Assembly (NCBI RefSeq): GCF_004135585.1
Contig: NZ_CP035501.1
Coordinates: 4,225,501 to 4,289,500, forward strand
Reading direction: 5' to 3'
Length of the DNA: 64,000 bases
Source: Sphingosinicella sp. BN140058
GTDB taxonomy: Bacteria; Pseudomonadota; Alphaproteobacteria; Sphingomonadales; Sphingomonadaceae
The translations under genes and the position numbers were made by a program. Under the pieces are notes generated by a model, which was given only the letters and a program-made list of their open reading frames with translations, was not told where the DNA came from and did not search any database. Positions 8,292 through 17,465 of the stretch are shown here, in pieces; positions within the stretch are counted from its first letter, which is position 1; each line of letters begins with the position of its first letter.

Positions 8292-10944
8292 CCGATCGCG
8301 ACCGCCCCGAACCCGAGGTCTTTCTGCGCCAGGCGGCGCAGGAGGGCCGCGGCCGTCTCAAGATCTTCCTCGGCGCCGCCCCCGGCGTCGGCAAGACCCA
8401 TGAGATGCTGTCCGAAGGGGCGGCGCGGAAGCGGAGCGGGGTCGACGTTGTCATCGGCGTCGTCGAGACCCACGGCCGCGCCGAGACGGAGGCGCTGGCC
8501 CAGCCGCTCGAAACCTTGTTACGCCGCAGGGTCGACTATCAGGGGCGATCGCTGGACGAGATGGATCTCGATGCGCTGCTCGAAAGGCGGCCGGCCCTGG
8601 CGCTGGTCGACGAGCTCGCCCACACCAACGCCCCCGGCAGCCGCCACCCCAAGCGCTACCAGGACGTCGAGGAACTGCTCGCCGCTGGGATCGACGTCTA
8701 TTCGACGCTCAACATCCAGCATGTCGAAAGTCTCAACGACGTCGTCGCCTCCTTCACCCGGGTGCGGGTGCGCGAGACGGTGCCGGATTCGGTGCTCGAA
8801 CAGGCCGAGATCGAGGTTGTCGATATTCCGCCCGACGAGCTGATCGAGCGGCTGCGCGACGGCAAGGTCTATCTTCCCGAAGAGGCGACCCGGGCGCTCG
8901 CCCACTTCTTCTCCAAGTCCAATCTGTCGGCGCTGCGCGAGCTGGCGCTGCGCCGGGCGGCCCAGGCGGTGGATGCGCAGATGCTCGACCATCTGCGCGC
9001 CAATGCGCTCGGCGGCACCTGGGCCGGCGGCGAGCGGATCCTGATCGCCGTCAGCGAATTGCCCGGTGCCGAGGAACTCGTCCGCGCCGCCAAACGCATC
9101 GCCGATTCGGTCCACGCGCCCTGGGCGGCGATCCACGTCGAGACTCCACGCACCCGCCAGCTCGGCCCCGCGGACCACCGCCGCATCGCCGATTGCCTCG
9201 CGCTCGCCACCCGGCTCGGCGCGACCGTCGCGTCGGTGCCGGCCCGCTCGGTGGTCGCCGGTATCAAGACCTATGCGGCGGATTCGCGCGCCACCCAGAT
9301 CGTCGTCGGCAAATCGGCGCGCTCGCGCTGGTTCGAGCTGCGCCACGGCTCCGTCGTCGATCGCCTGGTGCGCGAGACTCCGGGCGTCGCGGTGCACGTG
9401 CTGCCGATGGAGCGTGCCGCTACGCCGCCGTCGCGGCCGATGCGGGGAAGCTGGGGCCGCCGCAGCGGCTATGCCTGGACGGCGCTGATGGTCGCCGGAG
9501 TCACCGCCGTCGCGTCCGGACTGTTCCACGTCCTCGATCTCGGCAACGTCGCTTTGCTCTACCTGCTGCCGGTAATGGCCGCGGCAAGCCTGTTCGGCCT
9601 GCGTACGGGCCTGTTCGCCGGGCTCGCCTCCAGCCTCGCCTACAATTTCTTCTTTCTGCCGCCGACAGGCACGCTGACCGTCAACAATCCCGAAAACATC
9701 GTGTCGATCTTCGTACTGCTCGCCGTCGCGGTGGTGACCAGCCAGCTCACCTCGCGAGTCCGTGCCCAGGCCGATCTCGCCACCGCCAGCGCCCGCACCA
9801 ACGCCGCGCTCGCCGGTTACCTGCGCCAGCTGACCGCGCTCGCCGACCCGCAGGATGTCGGCAAGGCCGCCTGCCTCGAGATTGCGCGCCTGTTCGACGC
9901 CCGCGTGGTTCTGCTCGAGTCGACCGCGGCCGGCCTTGCGGTGCAGGCGAGCAGCGCGCCGGGCGATCGGCTGGAGACGATGGAGCTCGCCGCCGCCCAG
10001 TGGGTGCTCGACCGCGGCGAGCCGGCGGGGCGGGGCACCGGCACCCTGGCCGCCTCCGACTGGCAGTTCCAGCCGCTCCGCGCCGGCGACCGCGTGCTCG
10101 CCGTGCTCGGCATCGCCCGCGACGACAACCGCGATCCGGTTCGCTCGGATCAGCTGCCGTTGCTCGCCAGCCTGCTCGATCAGACCTCGCTTGCGCTGGA
10201 GCGGCTTCGGCTGGAGGGGCAGATGCGCGACGTCGATGCGGTGCGCGAGCGGGATCGGCTGCGCGCGGCTTTGCTCTCGTCGGTCAGCCACGATCTTCGC
10301 ACTCCGCTGACGTCGGTGCTTGCCGCCGCCGGCGAGCTGCGCCGCCGGATCGACGATCCGTTGCTGGAGACGGTGGAGAGCGAGGCGTTGCGGCTCAACC
10401 GCTTCGTCGCCAATCTGCTCGACATGGCACGGGTCGAAGCCGGCGCGATCCGGCTCCGGCTGGAGCCGGTCGATCTCACCGATGCGGTCGGCGCCGCCGT
10501 CCATGATGCGCGCCGCTCGCTGGAGCAGCACGACATCGTGCTCGAGGTGCCACCGACATTCCCGCTGGTCGAGGCCGATCCCCAGCTCTTCCACCATATC
10601 CTGCTCAACCTGCTCGACAATGCCGGCCGCTACGCCGATCCGGGTTCGCCGATCACCGTCCGCGCCGAGCGGCGTCACGACGGCCTCAGCCTGTCGGTGA
10701 TCGACGAGGGGCCTGGCCTGCCGCCGGGCCGCGAGCCCGAGATGTTCGAGACCTTTCGCCGCCTCGAAGGCTCGGATCGTTCGGCCGGCGGCACCGGCCT
10801 CGGCCTCGCCATCGTCAAGGGCTTTGCCGAAGCGATGGGCATGACGGTGGCGGCGGCCAATCGGGAAGATCGCCCCGGTGCACGTTTCAGCATTCACGTG
10901 CCCGAGCGTCTGCTGGTGCGCGGATCCGATCAGGGGCTGGAGGA

Positions 10945-10948
<4 letters not shown>
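8288..10948 (+). CDS. kdpD: Sensor histidine kinase KdpD
   Basis: An 886-aa membrane sensor of potassium limitation or turgor. The start is TTG, overlapping kdpC. Domains in order: N-terminal KdpD domain with Walker A-like GAAPGVGKT (about residue 30), a USP-like domain around 245-365, four transmembrane helices around 395-490, a GAF-like region, a dimerisation/H-box with SSVSHDLRTPLTSVL, and a catalytic ATPase domain ending in GGTGLGLAIVKGF. The length is close to E. coli KdpD (894 aa). It overlaps kdpE by 4 bp (ATGA). Confidence 0.97.
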
Positions 10949-11634
<686 letters not shown>

Positions 11635-11661
11635 TCCGCGGCACCTTCTGGGGTCCGTGAA

Positions 11662-11876
11662 TCAAGCGAACAGGGCAAGCGCGTCGGAGTCGCTCAGCCC
11701 GGAGAACCCGCCGGCGTTGCCGTCCCAGAGCGCATCGGCAAAGCCCTGCTTGCGGGTTTGCAATACCAGCATCTTTTCCTCGATCGTGCCATCGGCGATC
11801 AGGCTGTGGACGAAGACCGGCTGCGACTGGCGATCCGATGCGCGCGACCGATCGCCTGCGCCTCGACTACCGGAGG
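11662..11876 (-). pseudogene. 3' remnant of an SNF2-type DEAD/DEAH helicase gene
   Basis: On the reverse strand the last 50 or so codons (VFVHSLIADGTIEEKMLVLQ, ending ALALFA) match the C-terminal end of SNF2-family helicases, whose usual form is 'LIAEGTIEEKI.xLQ'. Just upstream, in another frame, is VEAQAIGRAHRI, the helicase motif VI box normally continuing into GQ. Loss of one base near 11830 explains the frame change. Nothing helicase-like is seen further upstream, so at least the ATPase core is gone. The gene would have been convergent with kdpE, an ordinary neighbour before the region was disrupted. Confidence 0.75.
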
Positions 11877-11879
11877 GTG

Positions 11880-12857
11880 CATCTCGCACATTGCATGGCG
11901 GCGTTCTGCGCCGACTGCGGCGGTGTCCCACCCTATGGTGCACCCCGCCGACCGGCCTAGGGGCGGCAGGCTTCGACTCGGTCGCGTCGGAGTCGAGCGG
12001 CTCTATCGAAGCGTCGCGCGTCGCGCAGGCAGGGTGCTTTGCCGTCGTGAGACCTTTGCATCGACAGGATGCGAGCCGGTCGAGGTGATTGAAGTGTTAC
12101 GGCGGTCAAAGCCGATGATCGTCGTGCTCTTCGTCCGCGATTTCGCGCCATTTGCAATTTCTTTTGGTAGTTCATACTGTCTAACATAAGATCAACTGCT
12201 TAATATAGATAAGCTGGATCTAAAAGAAATCCTGGCAATGTGGGATTGATAATGCGCAAGGCATTTACGATAAATGTAAAATACCAAGTTGGTCAACGAA
12301 ACAACTACTCGAAGTATGTTTTAGCGCTGTGAATTTATGACTTGAGCAATGGTCCATTTCGGAGCTTGTTCCTGGCCGATTGTGTCGGCGGAGCGGAGAT
12401 CATGGATATCGCGCATGCTGAAGGTCCGATAAGCTGAGAATCATGATACTGCCTTGAAATTGGGCAGGATATCCAAATCCGTGCCGGCACATGTGTGTCG
12501 GTGCATCGACGTGGGGGTAAAGCATCTTGGCGGGTTCGGAGCGCGTGCGACGGCGTCAGTAAGTGCGCGCCATCACTATCATCTAGAGAGAGCAGAGCGG
12601 ACAGACGCCGAACGGCGTGTTTTCGATAGAGAAATGCTGTCTGCTTCAGATGTCGAGATATCTCTCGGCACAGAAGCGGCTTGTGCTCTGTAAATCGGAA
12701 GTCTCTAGTCGATCGCACTAAATTCATATTTCGACTAGTAGCCAGTTGACTCTTGATTGCCGCTTTAGAATACTTGCGGCGGATCCAGGCAAAGAATGGA
12801 TCTGGGGGTCTCAAATAGGGGGCTTCCTGTTGTCAGCTAAGCAGGAAAGGTTTAGTT
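11880..12857. other. Gene-free, AT-richer junction region
   Basis: About 1 kb without a convincing gene. From roughly 12160 to 12860 base composition drops clearly in GC compared with all flanking DNA, with runs such as taatatagat and ataaatgtaaaatacc. Short ORFs on both strands (for example 12335-12814 minus and 12454-12693 plus) have no domain, poor codon usage and no ribosome-binding site, and were not accepted. The stretch probably contains the promoter and leader of the peptide gene at 12858 and marks imported DNA. Confidence 0.5.
12746..12774 (+). promoter_or_regulatory. Possible sigma-70-like promoter for the peptide cassette
   Basis: TTGACT (12746-12751), a 17-bp spacer, and AATACT (12769-12774) lie about 84 bp upstream of the 47-aa peptide gene. 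The -35 fits well, the -10 only in part. No other likely promoter was seen before the cassette. Confidence 0.3.
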
Positions 12858-13001
12858 ATGTTTAACTTCACCAAAGACGCCGCACGAACCAGCATCAAGT
12901 CGGGCACCAGCTTCGGCCTGAATTCCTCGCTTCCGCGTTGGGGTGTGGCTTTCGATTCGAATCATTACTTGCTGATCTACCCGACCGTAGCTGGCGAGTA
13001 A
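12858..13001 (+). CDS. 47-aa putative precursor or bacteriocin-like peptide
   Basis: A small ORF with an excellent AGGAAAGG ribosome-binding site 8 nt before the ATG. The N-terminal half (MFNFTKDAARTSIKSG) is charged and leader-like. The C-terminal half is richer in aromatic and aliphatic residues (LPRWGVAFDSN, then HYLLIYPTVAGE). It has no Cys and few Ser/Thr in the C-terminal part, arguing against a lanthipeptide. The Asp spacing after Gly does not fit a lasso core, and no asparagine synthetase-like cyclase is nearby. A strong hairpin follows the stop, then genes for unknown proteins, ABC exporters and a metallopeptidase. Position and composition suggest the substrate of that cassette; the product type is unknown. 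Confidence 0.6.
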   Translation: MFNFTKDAARTSIKSGTSFGLNSSLPRWGVAFDSNHYLLIYPTVAGE

Positions 13002-13007
13002 GGTGCT

Positions 13008-13033
13008 GGCGGGGGCAATTCGTTGTCCCCGCC
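13008..13033 (+). terminator. Hairpin after the peptide gene (attenuator or partial terminator)
   Basis: A 10-bp stem (GGCGGGGGCA pairing with TGTCCCCGCC, one G-U pair) with a 6-nt ATTCGT loop, starting 7 nt after the peptide stop codon. It is followed by ACATTTTC, a weak T tract, and by the next gene 34 bp later. Such hairpins between a precursor gene and its maturation genes commonly raise precursor mRNA over downstream mRNA; here that is inferred. Confidence 0.65.
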
Positions 13034-13066
13034 ACATTTTCAATACTGCGGTGGGGCGACAGTATC

Positions 13067-14002
13067 ATGCTTAGTTCATGGTTGCGAAAGCGATCGATCT
13101 CGATGGCTGCCGATCGATGCTGTGGTTGGCTCCTGGCTCAGCAATCGCTCTTCAGGCTGGACGCGCCTGACCCGGGGCAGCGAGTTCTTGGGAACGATGT
13201 GCCTTGGCGGGTGAAGCCGATCATGGAACTGGCATTTTTCCTGCTGATCATGATCAGGCAGGATGTCGCGTTCAAGAGTCGGCGCCGGCTTGTCGAATTC
13301 GTTCTTGAGGAGGCCCGGCGTTTCGACTGGCACGAGTTGGCGCGCTTCGATCCATCGTCGGGATCGCCGCTCTCGTTGGTTGCCGACTTCTTCGAAGTCA
13401 ACGGTGCGCCGCCACCCTTCGAACCCGCATTCTTCGACATGCTTATCGACTTCGGGTTCTTCGACGGCATGGACCGGCTGCCGTATCGCGAGCTGGAATT
13501 CGGCTACGCGATCGCCCGTCTCCACAAGATCGACGTGATGCCGGAACTACTGGAGGCGTTTGGCCGCACCGCGTTCGGGCGCCAGCATTCGCTTCCCCGC
13601 TATTCGCTCGATGATACCTACTCGCTTACGCACGCCCTCTTCTATGTGACCGATGTCGGGTTGCGGCCGGCCGCAAGCTGGGCCGGAAAGTCGGACGCTC
13701 TGCGGCTGCAGAAGACGCTGATCGCGCTGATCACGATGATGGTCCGCGCCGATCACGGCGATGTGCTTGGCGAACTCCTCATCTGCTGGATCATGTGCGG
13801 CTTCGTTGCCACTGCTGCGGAGCAATTGGTGGTGGATGCCGGAATGAACCGCATGCTGTCGCTCATCGTTCCCGAAGGCGCGGTGCCGCCAACGACGTCG
13901 GTTCGGAACCGGCTGTTGGAAGGCAGGGCCGACTTCGCGGAAATCTACCACACCACCCTCGTCGCCTCGATCCTCTTCCGCCTTGCTGGAGCGGGCCGAT
14001 GA
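13067..14002 (+). CDS. Unknown alpha-helical protein 1 of the peptide cassette (DUF6895-like)
   Basis: A 311-aa soluble, Leu/Ala-rich, probably all-helical protein. The open frame extends upstream to 12938, but that part overlaps the peptide gene; the ATG at 13067 lies after the hairpin and is preferred. The segment YSLTHALFYVTDVGLRP resembles a 'THxxFYxTDxG' motif I associate with DUF6895 proteins, an unverified recollection. No catalytic motif of a known RiPP enzyme (radical SAM CxxxCxxC, ATP-grasp, YcaO, LanC zinc ligands) is seen. It overlaps the next gene by 4 bp (ATGA). Confidence 0.6.
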   Translation: MLSSWLRKRSISMAADRCCGWLLAQQSLFRLDAPDPGQRVLGNDVPWRVKPIMELAFFLLIMIRQDVAFKSRRRLVEFVLEEARRFDWHELARFDPSSGSPLSLVADFFEVNGAPPPFEPAFFDMLIDFGFFDGMDRLPYRELEFGYAIARLHKIDVMPELLEAFGRTAFGRQHSLPRYSLDDTYSLTHALFYVTDVGLRPAASWAGKSDALRLQKTLIALITMMVRADHGDVLGELLICWIMCGFVATAAEQLVVDAGMNRMLSLIVPEGAVPPTTSVRNRLLEGRADFAEIYHTTLVASILFRLAGAGR

Positions 14003-14832
14003 GCCTTGCGCCGCTCCATGAACGCTGTTTGCTCCGCGTAAGCGACCTTCTTGCGGACTTTGGCACCCGCCCGGGCACCGATGGATTGATGAGCGTCACC
14101 GCCGTGGTCGAATTGGTGCAGACGCTTCCGCGGCATGCCGGCTTGCGGGCGATCAGAGCTTCGATCGCGAGATCGGCTCTCGATTGGACCCGGTCGGGAC
14201 TGCTGGCGAACATCCTCGTTTCGAGAACCGACTATAGTTATGCAATTGCAATGCTGCTCGCATTGGCGAGCGAGGCCGACGATTTCGTGCCGGCGGATGT
14301 TGATGAACTAGCCAATCTGTACGCCGGCAGGGTGATCGGCTTCAGCGAGCTTCCGATCCTGACCTTGCGCGCCATTGCCCTCCATCTGGGGACGGCGGGC
14401 GTCGCCACGCACGACGCGGATACGCTGCCGGTCGAGATCCGGAAGCTGATCGACAAGCGCGCGCTTCGCACCCGAACCGACGAATATGACGTGATCACGC
14501 TGATGATGGCTGCCCAGATCCTGTCGGCCCAGGCAAGCGAGACTTCGGCATGGCCCTCGATCTTTCCCCGGCTAATGCTGACCAAGGCGATCCGCGACGG
14601 AGATCTGAATTGGATCGCCGTCCTCGCCCTGCTGGCACAGCAGCTTTATGGTGCGCCCGAGCCGCTGCTGGGCGCTGCGCGATCCCTGCTCGTCGGCATT
14701 GCCGCCGACGATCTTCTTCCGATGCCCGCTCGAAACGTTCTCTACAGCGAGTTCTTCGAACGATCCGATGTCGGCCTCAGGCTGCGCAGCACGATAGCCT
14801 GCCTGATATTTCTGCAGGAGGATGCACTTTGA
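13999..14832 (+). CDS. Unknown alpha-helical protein 2 of the peptide cassette
   Basis: A 277-aa soluble protein rich in Leu, Ala and Asp, predicted largely helical, with no signal peptide or membrane span. The start ATG overlaps the previous stop (ATGA). A longer in-frame ORF begins at 13795 inside the upstream gene and is rejected. No catalytic motif or known family was recognised. Its size, helical character and place between two similar-sized proteins suggest that the three act together, perhaps as a complex or as diverged duplicates. By eye their sequence similarity is weak. Confidence 0.55.
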   Translation: MSLAPLHERCLLRVSDLLADFGTRPGTDGLMSVTAVVELVQTLPRHAGLRAIRASIARSALDWTRSGLLANILVSRTDYSYAIAMLLALASEADDFVPADVDELANLYAGRVIGFSELPILTLRAIALHLGTAGVATHDADTLPVEIRKLIDKRALRTRTDEYDVITLMMAAQILSAQASETSAWPSIFPRLMLTKAIRDGDLNWIAVLALLAQQLYGAPEPLLGAARSLLVGIAADDLLPMPARNVLYSEFFERSDVGLRLRSTIACLIFLQEDAL

Positions 14833-15683
14833 TCGAAGACTGCCTCATCACGGGTACGCAACGCGCCGTGACCCTGAAGTATCTCGGCGGCTTCCGCGAC
14901 AAGCCCGATCTGTTTCCGCTGGCCTGCTTTGCCCGCGCCTGCCTGCTCCTCGCCACAGCCGAGAGCGCCGATGCCGAGCAAGCCTGTGAGGAAGCGGAGG
15001 CGATGGCCCGGACAGTGCTTGGTCACCCGAACGCGAATAGTCTGCAGCTCGATCCGCTCCTGCTGGTCTCGCACTTCGAGATGCTGGCAAATGCCGGGTG
15101 CGAAACGCCGCAGATGCGCGAACTCGTTCAATTGATCGCAGACGAGGTGGCGCAGCTGCCGCCGGACGTGCGGTCGAGCGGGCGGGCCGGCCAGCTCGTC
15201 AGGCTGCTGGCGAACCACGGCTTCGCGCCCGGCTCTGGTGGAGCCCCAGGCACCCAGCCTCTTCCCGCCGATGAATTCCTGCTGCTGCAATCGAGCGACG
15301 CCATCCAGGAGTTGATCGAGCAACTTAGCGGCACGTCCGTCATCCTGTCGCAAATCACCGCCGAGTTGCTTTCGCTGATCGCCCTCTCCGAACTGCGCGA
15401 TTACCGGCTCGACTGCGGCATCAGAATCCTGCGTTTCCTGATCGACGCGGGTTGGAACAACATCTACCTGGCAGAAGCGATCCGCTTCGTAGCCTTGCAG
15501 CGTACCGTCGCGGGAACCTACGGGTTCGTCAATCCGCTGGTCCAAGATGAGCTTGATGGCGAGCGACGGGATAGCGGGCTGCACCTGCCCAACACCTTGA
15601 ACGCAGTCTGGCTTTTCAAGGTGGTCGCCGATCGCGCACGATCGGCCGATGCGCATTCGCCGCGCAGCGCGGTGGCGGTATGA
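14829..15683 (+). CDS. Unknown alpha-helical protein 3 of the peptide cassette
   Basis: A 284-aa helical protein. I choose the TTG at 14829 because a perfect AGGAGG stands 7 nt upstream (14816-14821) and the TTG overlaps the previous stop by 4 bp (TTGA). The reading frame is open further upstream but only within the preceding gene. Near the C-terminus ALQRTVAGTYGFVNP recalls the 'QRPDGxFG' turns of alpha/alpha-toroid repeats, which is only suggestive. No catalytic motif was identified. It is followed, again with ATGA overlap, by an ABC exporter. Confidence 0.55.
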   Translation: MIEDCLITGTQRAVTLKYLGGFRDKPDLFPLACFARACLLLATAESADAEQACEEAEAMARTVLGHPNANSLQLDPLLLVSHFEMLANAGCETPQMRELVQLIADEVAQLPPDVRSSGRAGQLVRLLANHGFAPGSGGAPGTQPLPADEFLLLQSSDAIQELIEQLSGTSVILSQITAELLSLIALSELRDYRLDCGIRILRFLIDAGWNNIYLAEAIRFVALQRTVAGTYGFVNPLVQDELDGERRDSGLHLPNTLNAVWLFKVVADRARSADAHSPRSAVAV

Positions 15684-17443
15684 GCCATTATGCCGACCTT
15701 GCGCGGTTCGCGCGGCCATTCAGGACGCAATATCTGATCGCTGCCGTGCTTCTAGCGGCGGGGACCGTCTGTATCCTGGTGCTGCCGCAGCGCGTCAGCG
15801 ACTTCATAGCCGATTTGCCTCGAACCAGCGGGCCCCACGACTCCGGTGGCCTTCTTGCAATCGGTGTCCAGATCCTCGCCCTGGCGCTGGGCCAGGCGGC
15901 GCTCGCGGCCCTGTATACCTATATCGTCTCGATCGTCAGCGAGCGGGTCGGGGTCGAGCTCAGGGCAAGATTCTTCAACCGGCTGATGCGGCAGACACTC
16001 GCCGATGATGCCGGCCAGCAAGCGGGTGCCAAGGCTTCGGAATTCATATCCGATCTGGCGATCATCCAGTCCGCCTATGGCGATACCGCTGTGTCGTTCG
16101 TGCGGCACATCCTATTCACGATCGGTGCACTCATCGCCATGTTCCTGGTCGACGTCAGAATGGCCGCGACCACTCTCATAAGCACGGCGGTGGTCGCCGG
16201 CGTGATCGGACTGTTCGTTGCCTGGCTGTCGCGGTCACTCGTGCGCATGCAGGTCGAGCGGTCTCGCGTGGTCGCGTCGCTTCTCGAGGCCGCGGGCAAC
16301 CGCTACGTCATCCAGGCATTTCGCAAGGAAGCCTATTTCCAGGCCCTGTTCGACGCCACCCTTGATCGCGCCTTCCGGATCATCAGGCAGTACCAGCGAA
16401 TCGCTGTCCTCATCAATCCGGTCGCCTTCGTCATTCTCTCGATCGCGGTGTCGGTGATCGTTCTCGTCGGCGTTGAGCAAGTCGCTGCCGGCCGGATGCG
16501 CGGAACAGAGATCGTCACCTTCCTGACCTATGCGGTGATTCTCGTTGCCGCGATCTCGCAGGCAGGCATGACCGCAGGGCAGTTGCGGCAGGCGCAGCTC
16601 ATGTATCGCAAGCACGAGAAGATGCTTCAAGACGATCCTGTGGTCGCAGCCGCGTCCGATCCGAGCCCGCCGTCCGATGTCGTCGACATGGCTGCGGGGT
16701 ATCGGTTCCACGATGTGGATTACACTTATCCGGGTTCAGCGGTGCCGGCCCTGAGAGACGTAAGCTTTTTCGTTCCGGCGGGTCGGACCACCGCATTGAT
16801 CGGGGAAAGCGGATCCGGGAAGAGCACGGTGGCAGCCCTGCTGATGGGCTTGTTGCGGCCCCAGCGGGGCCGCATCGACAGGGGCGATCAACCCGGCCTC
16901 GGCATCGGGATCGTGCCGCAGGAACCGTTTCTGTTCCGTGCGACGATTGCCGACAATATTCGCTTCGGCCGTGCGGAGATTGATGAAGCAGCGATCCGGC
17001 GCAGCGCCCAGGCTGCGCAGATCAACGATCACATCATGCAATTGCCCGATCGTTTCCAGCACATGGTGTCGGAGGACGGCGACAATCTATCGCGCGGGCA
17101 ACAGCAGAGGATCGCCCTGGCGCGCGCACTTGCAGGCCGGCCGGGAACGCTGGTTCTCGACGAGGCCACTGCCTCGCTGGACGTCGCGAGCGAGCGCGCG
17201 ATCGGTGTCGCGCTGAAGAATCTCCGCGGGCAAACGACCATTGTCGTGATCGCCCACCAGGGAAGTCTGATCGACGATGTCGACCATCTCGTCGTGATGA
17301 AGGCGGGGCGTGTCGTCTTCGAAGGTTCGCCGGCCGACTGGCGGTTGAACGGCAATAACAGCTTCGTGGAACATGCCGGGCTCCGGCTGGCGGAGCGCCG
17401 CATGACGGACGCTGCGATGCCGGCCGCGCGATCCCTCGGCTGA
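15680..17443 (+). CDS. ABC transporter, fused permease and ATPase (peptide-exporter type)
   Basis: A 587-aa half-transporter: an ABC1-type transmembrane domain with about six helices (residues about 18-310) and a nucleotide-binding domain. It has Walker A GESGSGKST (375-383), signature LSRGQQQRIALARAL (from 470) and Walker B LVLDEATASLD. There is no N-terminal C39 peptidase domain, so leader removal, if any, must be done elsewhere. Coupled by ATGA to the upstream unknown gene, it probably exports the product of the 47-aa peptide gene or a derivative. It could instead transport a lipid or another compound. Confidence 0.88.
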   Translation: MSHYADLARFARPFRTQYLIAAVLLAAGTVCILVLPQRVSDFIADLPRTSGPHDSGGLLAIGVQILALALGQAALAALYTYIVSIVSERVGVELRARFFNRLMRQTLADDAGQQAGAKASEFISDLAIIQSAYGDTAVSFVRHILFTIGALIAMFLVDVRMAATTLISTAVVAGVIGLFVAWLSRSLVRMQVERSRVVASLLEAAGNRYVIQAFRKEAYFQALFDATLDRAFRIIRQYQRIAVLINPVAFVILSIAVSVIVLVGVEQVAAGRMRGTEIVTFLTYAVILVAAISQAGMTAGQLRQAQLMYRKHEKMLQDDPVVAAASDPSPPSDVVDMAAGYRFHDVDYTYPGSAVPALRDVSFFVPAGRTTALIGESGSGKSTVAALLMGLLRPQRGRIDRGDQPGLGIGIVPQEPFLFRATIADNIRFGRAEIDEAAIRRSAQAAQINDHIMQLPDRFQHMVSEDGDNLSRGQQQRIALARALAGRPGTLVLDEATASLDVASERAIGVALKNLRGQTTIVVIAHQGSLIDDVDHLVVMKAGRVVFEGSPADWRLNGNNSFVEHAGLRLAERRMTDAAMPAARSLG

Positions 17444-17465
17444 CCCGGTTCTCGCGGTTGCGCCG

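Noticed and set aside
12454..12693. 79-codon plus-strand ORF upstream of the 47-aa peptide
   Set aside because: No clear ribosome-binding site and an irregular composition; it could be a second small peptide but the support is too weak.
12335..12814. 159-codon ORF on the minus strand in the AT-rich leader
   Set aside because: No ribosome-binding site, no domain, and it covers the likely promoter of the peptide gene.
12858..13001. Lasso-peptide or lanthipeptide interpretation of the 47-aa ORF
   Set aside because: No Asp/Glu at position 7-9 after a suitable Gly, no Cys, and no asparagine synthetase-like, LanB, LanC or LanM-type gene nearby.
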